64,000 bases of DNA. Origin: Cloeon dipterum. Lineage: Eukaryota > Arthropoda > Insecta > Ephemeroptera > Baetidae. The notes under the pieces are model-generated. The model was not told the origin of the DNA. It ran no database searches and saw only the letters and a list, made by a program, of their open reading frames with translations. Shown in pieces: positions 48,769 through 61,600 of the stretch. The DNA is taken from the NCBI RefSeq assembly GCF_949628265.1, contig NC_088787.1, forward strand, positions 25,162,501 through 25,226,500, read 5' to 3'. The number at the start of each line of letters is the position of its first letter. Position 1 is the stretch's first letter. The position numbers were made by a program, and so were the translations under genes.

Positions 48769-49405
48769 ACAAAAGAGGATTCACTTGGCCATTATTTAAA
48801 TGTTATGTATATTAAATATCAATAATAAATATAGCATTGATTCGAAACATTCATCATAGATAGATGCAAATATTCAAATAATCACAATCATGCATGGCCA
48901 AAAATAATTATTTCGGTATATATGCACCTTCTTTATTTCTTATATTTTTTATGAAAAATAATGCCTAATTGTGATTGTTTAAAAACAAACGTGTCTATCG
49001 TGTTTATAATTTAAAGCGGTGTCAACATGGAATCAACCGGAATCAACACATTAATTTATCGACTTATTATATTCTTTGACCGCTGAATATTTGCTCAACA
49101 TTCCTGCTTTCCGATCCGACCTAAATTTTCCCAAATCATTATTGCGTGTTATGTTGGTTGATAGTTTGTAGGCAACTCTCAAACACTTTCGCGCCACATC
49201 ATCCCACCACTCTCTGCTAGTAGAGATCGTTTGCTATTGGCTTAATTTGGAGGGAATCTGTTGCATTGCGGTCATCTGTTTAGCGTATCTGCTGTGGAGC
49301 TTTAAAAACATCATTTTGATCGGTCGTGATAGAAAGTGAAGGCACGCACTAGACGATCTTTAATCCAATTTTTAAGTCAAACGACGTTGAAGTTTTTCTC
49401 TCATC
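48769..49405 (+). other. Oxidase 3 3' end and MCMBP promoter region
   Basis: Contains the oxidase 3 polyadenylation signal at 48824-48829 and then about 570 bp leading to MCMBP. No other gene or repeat recognised. Confidence 0.5.
48824..48829 (+). terminator. Polyadenylation signal of aldehyde oxidase 3
   Basis: AATAAA 56 bp after the stop codon. Confidence 0.55.
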
Positions 49406-52400
49406 ATGAAAAACGCAGCTTTAGAATGCGGTGAGTGAGTTGGTAAAACGAAATCATGTCAACCGTAAATTTCGAACAGCAAAATTTGATAAATTGTCTT
49501 CATTTATGAGTAACATATGTATGGGAAATATTGATTTTGAGAAATAAATTCATTTTATTTGTGGATTTTTGAATTTATAACTTATGTTCTTTCCTCACGC
49601 AGTTCAATCCTGGAATGCAGATTTCGTTGAAAACAATCTCAAGGATTGCTTAGAAAAACTGAGTGACTATGAAACCTGGCAAAAGGTGAGTTCCATTTTT
49701 GATTCCTGTGTGAATTATTTAAGTTTTATTTACTTTTTACTTTGATTTGTAATATATAAATATGCACTTAATCAACCAAATATTGACTTCAAAAATTATT
49801 TATTCGCCCCACAATAGGTAAGTCTTTACTCGGCCACGCATTCACACCATTACAAGGAAGGTCAGCTGGTCAGGATTCAGGGCATGATCCAGGATATGCA
49901 CAACCCTGAGTACTATGTCTCCAAATATACAGTCTGCAACAAGGCCACTGGGACCAAAACCGTGCGATCCGGCAAATACAAGGACGTAATGAGAGTTGAG
50001 GTATGCCAAAAATGTTTGATTAGCATGCTTGTCATGCTACGTTACTTACAACATGCACAGATTTATAATTAATTGATAATTTGAGTGGCCAGCTGAATCA
50101 TTTGTGTTAATTAAGTCTGAAATTATATGTCAAAATAATCTCAATTAAATCTTTCAGCCTGGAGAAAGCGCCAGGTGTGCCAAAGATGGCAAGGACGCTA
50201 GAGAACGACAGAACCTTTTCTGCATCCCTATTCCTGCCTTGAACAAGTGGGCGCTTGACGTATCCTTTTCTAGTGTGCCCTTTTTATATTTACAAGTCGT
50301 AGTGCTTACATTTCCTTGACTTAAATCCAGATACACAAGCAAAATGTTGCTTTGCCGGAAATCCATGCGGAATTCGGCCAAAGCCAAGGGGTGAAAAGGA
50401 AGGAAATGGATGAGGATCACAATGATGAAGAAATGGTATGCGAAGATAGCTTCAAGGAGGTGAAGAAAACTGAAGTCAGGATTGAAAATGTGGCGCCCAC
50501 CAGCAGTGCAAGTGAAAACCAGTCCCCTCAGAACTTGGACGACATCAAGAATTTCAGTTTCCCTGTCAAAAACGTAGAGGGCCAGCCGTTTTACCTCAAA
50601 GTCTGTTAAGAAGCCTCCTAGAAATTACCGTTCCTAAATATTAGTGTTTTGTGTGCAGGTCTACGAATACGATCAGTCAACTGTGATGAACAGCATGGTG
50701 GAGGTGGTGGGTTTCTTATCAGCCGACCCAGCTATATCCTACGTGGAGGACGACATGGAGGAGAGCGGGAAGAAGCTCCCGGCCTCCTTGATTCCCCGCT
50801 TGCATGTAGTCTGCCTAAAGAATGTGGAGCACTGCAATCCTCTGCTTCCCTCTTTCAACTTCTCATCTGGTTGGTATTCCAATTGAAAAATTCTTTCGCA
50901 TTTTACGTTATTAATGTTTCAGATGCAGCGCTTGCTTTTGCAAATGCCCAGGCAGCGGTGTGCGACCTCAAGATTATTTTCACACCTTTGCTGTTGGGGG
51001 ACAAGCTTGCTGTCGACTTTCTTATTTGCAATCTGCTATCCAAAGTGTAAGTAGTAACGTTATTCGACATTAAATAAAAAAAAATGATGTACCCTGATTA
51101 AATAATGTTTTATGAACAAATCGATGTTGTGTGAAATAACTTGGAATTAGCATATTATTAAACTACTTTTGAAAATTATAAATAACACTATTGGCCATGC
51201 TTTCTTAACTCTTAACTGTATGAGGGACAAAATTATTAACCTGCACAAACTGGGAACAAAGTACACTTGAGAAACAATTCTGTTGGTAATTTTATTGGGC
51301 ATAAGTTGAGTCGGGAGAGGTACAAACTCTTCCAAAATTCGTGAAAACAATGGAGTGCCATTCACCCACCCTGTTATTTGTTCATTTGCCTTTTTTTAAA
51401 CTTTCAAATTAATGAAACTCACAATCAGACCTTATTTTGAGACTATTTTTCGCATTGTTTAACTGACCCAATCATCAATTATTAATCGACAAAAATAATT
51501 TATTTAATTTCAAACACTCATAGGTTTGTGAGGAAAGATGTGACTCAGTTAGGTCACTTATCTCTCAACCTTCATGAGGTGCCAAAAATGACTGGATATG
51601 TGGAGAAATTTTACAGCATTCTTGAACAGCTGGTGACAAAATCACACTACTTTCCCCTCACAATTGAAGTGCTCAACTCGACGCCTTTCGTTCCCAAGTA
51701 AATCACATACCTTTAACAGTTGAAATTGTTTTTTATTCACCAATTTATCGCTATAGGAAGGACTACACATGTGACAAACTGAGAAGCGGCCTTCTGCAGC
51801 TATCCCAGGGAACGTTTTTGGTGTTTGATGAGACTAAAATGACTGTTGGTCAACTCCTTGACTTGGGTAGATCTTAAAAACCGTAATTTTTCAGTTTGGA
51901 AATCCTAGTATTATAATCGTACAGGAACTAAAAACGTGATGGCTCTGAAGAGCTTTCTGGAGCGCCAAGAGGTGGAATACGATTTTCAATTTTACGCGAC
52001 GCCTTTCCAAACTGATTTGTCAATCATAATATTTTCTGAAAGGAAATCCCTGTTTGAAGTAAGTAATCACTTTGTTTGATTTGTTTAAATTTCAACTTTG
52101 CTTTTTCAGTGTGATGCGCGGGTTCCACTTGAGAGCGACCCTGAAGCTGTGAAGGCGTTGGAGGCCTCGTTTGAAGCGGCTGTTTTGTACCTCAGGAATG
52201 ACGAAGTCACCACCAGAATCAGGCGTTTCTTGACCGCCGCGCAGCTGGCCAATTATGAGATTCCGGAGATTGTTCAAACGGTAACAAATTTGGCTTTTTT
52301 GTTTATGTTAATTTGCGCCCTTCATTTAAATTTTGTATCAAGTTTTTGAACATTTGAAGACTTATTTTACAATATGTCTTAAAAAATAACCTCTTTGTGT

Positions 52401-52784
52401 TGATTTCAAATAACACAAGGAGAGTTCGAGAGTTGAAGGGCCTTCTGCATTGCTAATAGATATTCACAAGACAGTCTTTGCCTGACAAAAAAAGATCTAC
52501 GCAATATTTCATGAATTAAAATTAATTATGTTTAATATTATATGCAGAGAGTTCAAGAAGACTTTGTCGAAATGCGCCAGAGGGACAAAAACTTCACTGG
52601 CGATGATTTGCATATTGTGCTGAACTTGGCCAGGTATATAATATTCAAATGTGTGAATTAGTTTATAAACGAATTAAATCAAAACGGCAGGTTGCTAACC
52701 CTGAGCACTGGAGCACAAGCGCTGACTGCTGAAATCTGGAAGCAAGCATGCGCCATGGAAGGGGCGAGGAGGGCGCGACTTTAA
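49406..52784 (+). CDS. MCMBP: Mini-chromosome maintenance complex-binding protein
   Basis: Binds MCM3-7 subcomplexes and helps assemble, protect or unload the replicative MCM helicase in the nucleus. Thirteen exons: 49406-49430, 49603-49685, 49818-50000, 50158-50259, 50331-50600, 50659-50869, 50923-51046, 51524-51697, 51757-51866, 51925-52058, 52110-52280, 52548-52633 and 52691-52784; 1767 nt, 588 residues. Family landmarks: the N-terminal HSHHYKEGQLVRIQGMIQD block and an acidic/Ser-rich variable segment in exon 5. Later ones are LRSGLLQLSQGTFLVFDET, then VEYDFQFYATPF, then EDFVEMRQRD followed by DDLHIVLNLARLLTLS, and the basic end RRARL. These follow the vertebrate protein closely. Convergent with the lectin gene on the other strand: the two stop codons are only 262 bp apart. 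Confidence 0.95.
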
Positions 52785-53046
52785 CATTAAGGTTAGGATC
52801 ATCAATATCATAGAAATCATGTTTGGATTTTGTAACGGTTCAGGAGCACAGTCCTGCCCTTTTTTGTTAATCAACAATTTTCGGTGATTTGAATTATTAT
52901 TGTAATTTTTCATCTGCAAAAAGATGATTTTAAAAGAAAGAATTCAGTTTTCGCCTGTAAGCCACAAGGTGCGTTTAATATATTTATATTTTGAAACAGA
53001 TTGTTTTTTTCCTGATTTGTTCAATCCTGATACCATGCAACTTGCT

Positions 53047-55622
53047 CTACATGGATTTCTCGCAAACGTAATAACATGGGTGCCCACAGCTAACGTCATA
53101 CCAATGTCCGTCTCTAGAGCATTAGTTTGTCAGTTAAGTGAGATTTACTTTAAAATTAAAATAATACATATTGATCACGCAGTCCTCTGAAGCGAACGCT
53201 GCTGGCTCGTTCGGAGCCCAGCCAACGTAATCCAGCGTCGCGTTAGATTCCCATTTTGTGTAGTTGGAGTGGCCTCTCTTGTTGAGTCCGGAGTAAACCC
53301 AATTTCCTTCAATACCTGCAACGGCCCCATGTACAAACGTTGGAAACCACCTATTGTTTTAACCTTTTCTCATGATAGCCCACTGGACACAAAAGTTTTC
53401 CTGGACAGTCTCTGCAGACGCCAGCACCAATCCCTTGTCAACGCATTTCTGCTTTGCCGTGTCGTAGGCAACCTGACAGAAATTATATTCGAGTATTAAA
53501 TTTTAAGTTTTTACAAGAAGCAATGTTTACAGCGTCAGGGAAAGCTTCAAATTGGCCTGAAAATCAATTGCAGATCAGAAATATTTTTCTAGATTTGAGG
53601 AAAAGATTAATACCGGTTTTGCAATTGTCAGTTGGCGCAGGGTTAGACTCGCAAACGTATGAAATTGAAGCTGTGCAACCTATCTCAACCCACAGAGAAT
53701 TCCTTAAAATACCGGTTAGAATTTTAAATTCCATTTTATCTGAACTCTCACTGGAATGCAGCACAGTGTGCTCCAGTCCAAGATTTCAAGTTATAGGAAG
53801 GAGCAAATCCTGAATAGTTCAACGGCACTCCATTTGCCCAGTACTGGAAGTACATGGATCCCATTTTGTTGAGTGAGTGCCACAGCTGCGCTCCCTTTTT
53901 GCCTTTAAATTATAGACAAGGAAGGAATGAATGGAATGTACACCGCAATTATAATAAGAAAAAATCACCCGCGGCGTAAATGAGAAATTGCACGCAATAA
54001 TTTTCCTGTGGAGTTTCCAATGTCGCAAGATCTCCGTTATTATTTTTGCAATCGTCCTTAGCGTCGATCCATTTTTTCTATTTAACAAAAGAGATACTTA
54101 GCGGAGTAATTATCAATATCGCTTAGAGCATTCCTTACAGTTGCCGTCGAAATAGTATAGCTTGAAACTACAAAAGGCGTTAGTGAGAATTATGAGGGTA
54201 GAAAATCAGTAAATAATATTACATCCATCGCACGGGTGTTTGAAATCATTGGTCTCGCACACGTAGCGCCAGGATAAGCCACAGGGCGAATCAACCCAGT
54301 GCTGATTGCTAATTGTTATCTCTTTGTCAGTTGGTCGCGTATTTACGAAACAGTAATTTTATACAGAAAAACTACGCAGTCCTCGGTAGAAAATGCTTCA
54401 GGGTTATTTACGTCCCAGTCGGTGTAGGTTAGCGCGCTACCGCTCAGCCACTGGCTATAATTGCTCAGTCCGCGCTTGTCCATTCCTATCCAATGCTGAG
54501 TCACTCCGAATCCTTGAATAAAATCATGAATGAGTTTTATCTTTTGAAAATTTCCTGTGTAAAATTTCGTATTGTAAAATATTGTGTATAGATTGAATTG
54601 AAGCACATATAAAAAATAAGCTAAAGCTTAAAAAATGATTTAGTTTTTTATGCGTTGTCTCATGCATGGTACGATTTTGTTTTGCTTGTCAGAGTTGAGA
54701 GTTATAATGTTTTTTATTTTCACGTCGTAAAAATCATTTTTTATTATTTTGATAAAAATTGAATCCTTCTCATGGTATTGAAAAACAGAAATTTCAATTA
54801 TTAATAATGCTGTCACCAAAGCATAGCAAAAACAAGTGTAGTAATCAAGTATAAGATTACCCATCTCGACCAGATACTGTCCCAAGCATAAATTTTCCTC
54901 GGGAGTCTCGGCACTAACGAGTGAGCTATTTTTCATAATACACTCGAACTTCGCGTCGTCGTATATTCTCTGTATAAATTGGAATTCATAGCATGGATTT
55001 AATATTTTTTTTAATATGGAAAATTGAACAGAAACGTGTGTTTTACCGTGTCCGAAGAGAGGGTAAACTTGTATTCTGATTACAGGTATCAATTACGAGA
55101 GGGCTACACACTAAAAGACAAAGTCATACTAGCGCAGACGTCTTGCTTAGCTGGCGACTCACAAACGTAAATATTGGAGCCCATGCACGGTGTGTCGATC
55201 CACTCGTCGTTTCTATGAATTTGTTATTTCATTGGATACGATCGAGAAAAGTATGCATACAAGTAGGCTGCGCAGTTTTCAGTCTTCAGCTGAGCCGGTT
55301 CGCCAGCTTTCCAGGCGGTGAATGAGATGGAAGTTCCGTCAAACCACTGCAAATAGTTGCTCTGGCCGATTTTGTTCAAGCCGATAAAGACGATGCTCGC
55401 AGATTTTCCTGAATTTTAATTTAACACTTACGGGATTTACAAAATGTTTGCGATATAGGCTTTAGGCTTACCAGCCATGGCGATTTTGTCTTTAATGCAC
55501 GCGTGATCTTTGTCCGTTTTCACTGTGGCCAAATCCGCTGATTTCAATTTACACGCCGCCCTGGCTGCACCCCATGTTTGCGTGTCAGTTGAAATTGTGT
55601 ACGTTGACGCCACTTAAAAACG
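53047..55622 (-). repeat. Lectin cassette III (domains 9-12, types A-B-C-D)
   Basis: Domain 9 (A: STYTISTDTQTWGAAR, CESPAKQDVC), 10 (B: YDDAKFEC, WDVNNPEAFSTEDC), 11 (C: LWHSLNKMG, PSYNLKSWTGAHC) and 12 (D: NWVYSGLNKRGHSNYTKW, ending CEKSM then stop). Domain 12 ends in the stop exactly where types D in the other cassettes continue into the next linker. Confidence 0.8.
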
Positions 55623-58600
55623 GATTTTAAGAAAGTAAAGATTTTCACAAGTTTAAAAGTCAAAGTTTTTTTTTCAAAAATCTAAAATTCTAACTCAATG
55701 TATTCATTATACAGAAATGTGAAATTAAGGCGCAAAGGGTTTGGATCGCAGTCTTATCTTGCTATAAAATTATATTTTATTTTGGCTTCAAAAAACCACT
55801 CACGTCCTTGACAGGGGTCCACAATCACAGCCTTTTCGCAAACGTAGTAGTTTCCCACAACGCAGTTAATATCATACCACTGGCCCTGTCTGAAAAGGCG
55901 AAAACTCTTCATTTTTATTGAGCCAAACTACATGCAGTAAATCATACATGTTGAGCATGCAATCTTCACTGGCGAACCCTGACGGCTCGCCGGGCGGGAA
56001 GCTTCTATAAGTGAGAGGGGCACCGTTTTCCCATTTTGTGTAGTTAGTCTGACCGATTTTATTCAATCCGGTATAAACCCAGTTGTCATAAACGCCTAAA
56101 TTGCAAACTTAAAATTTATATTTTTAGATACACGAAAGTAAAAAACCCTTTTTCAATATCGCTCTTTGAACGCAAATATTTTCCGTGACCGTCTCCATAT
56201 TCGCAATAGCCATTCCTTTCGATTTGCATCTCAGTTTTGAAGTAGCATAATCGACCTTGCGTCTTTGGTTAGATTCAATATTTAAAAGCACAATGCAACT
56301 TACTTGTTCGGCGAACACTTCAAATTGTCCTGCGAATTGCTGCTTATAAATCACGCGTGAAATAACAATTTGATCCCTACCATCCGTGCAGATTTCTTTC
56401 GGACTAGGCTTTGATTCGCAAACGTACGGGATCTCCCAGGTACAGGGAATGTCACCCCAAATACCACTCCTAGTATTTAATTTTTATTTTGAAACAGACC
56501 AGGCCTGTTAGAATAGTCTTACTCGAATCCTCCGCAATGCTCTCCAGTCCAAGACTTCAAATTGTAGCTCGGGTCAAAGTCACTGTAGGTGAGTGGCTCG
56601 CCGTTTGCCCATTGGATGAAGTAAACTGTGCCCAACTTGCTCAACGAATGCCACATCCGCTCGTCCTTTTTACCTGCATTCATAAACTTTTGACTAAAAA
56701 GTGTACAAAAATTTGCACATTGCGAATAATACGCTTCATTAAAACAATTTTAGAAATTTTTAATATTAATTCTACATCGATTTCGTCTTGGATCATGTTT
56801 CAGATTTTTTTTTAAAAAAAATTGAATATCGGGCTTCATTTAATAACTTTTACCACCTCTAAATGCCAATTTTGTGTTCAAGCGTATCGATATAACGTAG
56901 CTTTGTTGGATTGTAATATAAGTGATATATGCGCATTACATTATTCTAAACGTCGCTCTAAATAAAAAATATCTCCGACGCGATCCACTTATAATGTTAG
57001 TAATATGGTAAATTTGATGTTGTAGTCGACCGAAGGTGTGTATTTAAAAAAATTCAATCTATCCATTTTTCTTACCAGCCATATATATTTTATATCTGAC
57101 GCAAAAATTCTCCTCTGGCGTCTCCATGGACACAAGATCTCCGCCCAGTTTCTTGCACTCCTCCGATGCATAAATCCAATTTTTCTGAAAGGTTGCAACT
57201 TACAAATATTAATGTGGTGATAGTTCGCATACTCACGTTATTGTTTGTGACAATCGTGTAAGTGGAAACTAATAACAATATTATTAGAAGATGTTTTCTT
57301 TTAATTTTTAATTGCGTACAATCTGCACATGGGTCTTTGTAGTCGTCCTCGCACACATATCTGTAGGCTACTCCGCAGGGCGAGTCATGCCAGTGATGGT
57401 TTCTGAAGCACAACTAAAAATTCATGTCCCAAAAATAAATGTAAAAACGAACAAGGCAACAGCGCAATGTTCGCTGGCAAATGCCTCAGGGTTGTTGACG
57501 TCCCAGTCCGTGAAAGTCAGAAGTTCGCCGTTTGACCACTTTGTATGATTGATGGTTCTTCTCTTGTCGAGACCGATTGTGAGTGGCGTGGACGACAACT
57601 CTTTAAATAAAGTTGAACGTCGTTTTTGTTTTTAATATTTCGGCTTTTACCCAGTCCCGCGATATACTGTTGCAAGCACATGCTTTTAGAGGGGTTGTCC
57701 AAATCCACAATCGTCATGTTCTTTTTTAAGCATTCGAACCGCGCATCGTCATACACCCTCTGCAGGTTTCACAAATTTAAATTTCCCGTAAAAACGTTTC
57801 TGTCATTGCCATATTACCGCTTCAGTAGATACTGAGAAGCTGTATTCTAAAATTGAATATAGAAAATGAGTTACGCATCTTTTTGGGAAAATTGGCTATT
57901 ACTTGAGCAGACGTCGATAGGTGCCGGGGATTCGCAAACGTAAGCGTTTGATCCTTTACAATCGACGTCCATCCAGGCACCGTCTCTGCAATATTTACAT
58001 GGGACCGTCTTGAAACGGTTAATATTTTAAATTAAAATCCCAACTTGTACGCAGAGCAATGTTCCGTCTTAAATTGCGCTGGTTCACCAGATTTCCAATA
58101 AGTCGCAGTCGGCGTACTTCCGCTGTACAATGACGTATAGTTGCTCCAGCCCATTTTATTTAGACCGTGGAAAACGATGCTTGTAGTTTTTCCTGCGAGT
58201 GCACCAAAACGTGAATTTTAACCCACTATTAGTGTTTTTGAAATTCATTTCACCTGCCAAGTCGATTTTGTCCTTGACGCAAGCGTGCTCCTTCGCGCTG
58301 TCGATGCTGACCAGATCTCCGCCCTGCTTTTTGCACTCGGATCGTGCGCCACCCCAGGTCTTTGTGTCGGTCGAAACTTTGTATGTGGAAGGCACTGTGA
58401 AAACATTGCAAGACCATGTAAAATATTTGATGTCCTGCTTTTGTGCATACTATGTTAGTCATAAATTTAATTTAAACCCTATTTAAAACTTTAAATTAAA
58501 CTTTTAAAAATTTAATTTAAATTTAGTTTGCAATGGAACCAACTAACAAAGTCTATATTAAAAAGATTTAGATTGGATGTATGGCTTGGATACCTAAAAT

Positions 58601-61600
58601 ATAAAAAATAAAACATTTTAATATATATTTGCAGGGTAATCGTTTCTTATTTGCAATAAAATAAATTTTGGCAAGAGTTGACCCATCTTTTGGCATTGCG
58701 CCTATCTTAACTATGCTTTTACCTTAAACTATGTATACTAGACGGGTGGCAAACTTAAAAAAATGCACTCCTTACGTCCTTTGCAGGGGTCGATAACAAT
58801 TGCCTTTTCACAGACGTAATAAGCTAATCCTTCGCAGGGCAAATCGTACCAATGGGCGAAGCTGTTTGCAAAAAATTGAGTCGAGTCTCAAGTGCAAATG
58901 AAGAAATAAATACAAATGGATCCCGCACTGCTCATGAGGGAAATGCGCTGGTTCGCCTCTGTTCCAATCCAGATAAGTCAGAGGTGCTTCATTGTACCAC
59001 TTGGTGTAATTGCTCGCGCCTTTCCTGTTCAGACCGTTCCAAACATAGTTGAAGGTCAAACCTTTAAAAATAAACTCAATTAATCGCGATTAATTATGAT
59101 TTGAAAATTTCCAAACCTTTCTCGTCAAGCAAACGCTGAATGCAAATGTTTTCCTCTCTGGTCTCAGGTACTGACAAAGCCATCCCGTTTTTTCTGCACT
59201 CAGTTACTGCCGCTTCAAAAGTGAGCTACACACCGTACGAATTTTTTAATAAAATTTTGAACAATGAAGAGTGCCTAAATCAACGAGGCATTGACTCAAA
59301 ATCCTGCCTATCGAGAATTACATTGAACCAATTACAACGTGCCACCAAGTTTCAAATTGCAACAGGGAATTTTTAAGTTTCTTACCACAGAAGTGGATGC
59401 AACGAATTGATCTGGATGGCAAAGTAATTTTAATTTTAAACCCTCTTACTTTAAATTTTGCATACCAGGATCGCAGCGGTCGATCTGTGCAGATTCACAA
59501 ACGTACCGCAACTTCCAGTCGCATGGAACGTCTCCCCATCTCCCGTACCTAAGAATGCACAATAATAACAATAGATCAGAATTAAAGCATGCTTTTGACT
59601 TTTGGCACAAAAGAACACATACTCGAAAGCTCCACAACTCTCCCAGGGTATCTGCGCTGGATTTCCTGGCGCCCAGTCATTGTAAGTCAGTGGCTCTCCG
59701 TTGTTCCAAGAGTCAAAGTTCGGCTGTCCAAACATATTCAAAGAGTGCCACACGTGATCAGCCGCCGTTATGCCTATATATGTTACATATCTAGAGATAT
59801 TTATTTTAATTTGCCACCAAACTCAATACCTGCAGACTTTAAAATGGACTTGACACAGATATTTTCCTGCGGTGTTTCCATAGAAGTCAGTTCCATTCCA
59901 AGTTTTTTACAATTCAGCCTCGCTTGCGCCCACTTAGCCTTTTTCAAAACATTTTGATAGAGCTCCAATAGTATCATAAGTGGACTTAAAGTAATAACTA
60001 TACCGTGTCGTTAGAAAGTACGTGTTTTGTTGTCACTGCGATATAAAAAGTGTAAATAATTTTTACAAATAAAACAAATTTATACTATTAAAACAAGGGT
60101 CGAGGACGACTGCATCTTCACAGGCATAACGCAGGGGTTGAGTGCACGAAACATCAAACCAATGGAAATTGCTATGAATTTGTCATATGTCAATTAATAA
60201 ATTAAAAACCATAAATATATTTCATATTTTTCAATTGAATTGCAGCTACTGTGATTTTGCTAAATTCGACCAGAAATATTTTTTTCTAATATGGCAACTA
60301 CACGGCTCGCATTTTTTTATTTTTAGCAATTCCTACTTAGCTTGCACGCAATTTTCAGTGCCAAACTGGGCTGGGTTGCCTGCCGACCAGTCGAGATAGA
60401 GTAAAGGTTTTGCGTTAACCCAAGAAGTGTAGTTCGCATTTCCAGTCATTGTTAAGCCGATATAAACGGGTTCCCTGGCGAGCCCTAACAGTTTTAAATT
60501 TTTAATAAATATATTAAATTAATTAAGTCCCATATGATCTTGCCAAGCATGGTGAGCTGCCTTTGGAAGCATGTGTTCTGATCTCGAGTCTCCAGGCTAA
60601 CCAGATCCATTTTCTTCTTCTGACATTCCGCCCTTGCATCGTCAAAAGACAACTTTGTACTCGATATTTCAACCGGTTGCTCGTCTAAGAATAACACTTT
60701 ACACCAATTCGCTGGTCAAAAAAAGCATTATTTTCACTTGTGCACATGTCGAATGGCTGGGGTGTTTCGCAAACGTAGTTGTAGGTGTCTGTGCAAGAGG
60801 CTCCAATCCACTTTCCTCCGCTGGAACAAAATGCTCAAGAAAAGATTTTGATACACGCGGCGCGAGAGTTACGAAATCAAAGAGCAGTCTTCAGTGTCAA
60901 TCTTCGCAGGGGCGCCAGAATTCCAATCGGTGTAGGTGAGTGACTGTCCGCTCAGCCACTGAGAGTAGCTTGGTAGGCCGATTTTGTTGAGTGCTTGCCA
61001 AAACGGAGTCGCTGTTTGTTCTTAAAAATCGGAAACCGCTGAGTGAGCAGGAAATCGAAATTCTTGATGGGACTTACTGGCATTTTCAATTATGAATTTA
61101 ACGCAGGTATTTTCTTCCGTGGTTTCCATGTTTACAAGGTCCATGCTTTTCTTCTGGCACTCCAATCTTGCGTTAGCCCATGTTTGCTGAAAATGTATGT
61201 CACTCAAAAGTTTACACATCGACCGAAAGAAATAAAAATGTCATATATTACCTTGTCAGCCGAAAGAGTGTAGTTAGATTTGCCTGAATTAAATGGTTTA
61301 ATTTTAAATGTTTTCTAAAAACACTTATATACTTTCAAAGCAGGGTGGGCGAGGAGGAGTCGTGGTTGGTGGAGTTTGACCGTCTGGTAGAGTCGTCTTG
61401 CTTAATAATAAATATACGTTTGAATTTTAAGTCACAAATTTGATTAATCTTCAGGCATTACGTATGTGTGCCCAAATTGTATCAACGAGCAATAAAATGC
61501 TTTTTCTCTATGTCCCCGTTATCGAATTTCTTTATTTTAAATTGTAAGGACTTGTTAACTAACTATAATGACCTACTAACTATATTATAGTTAGTTAACA

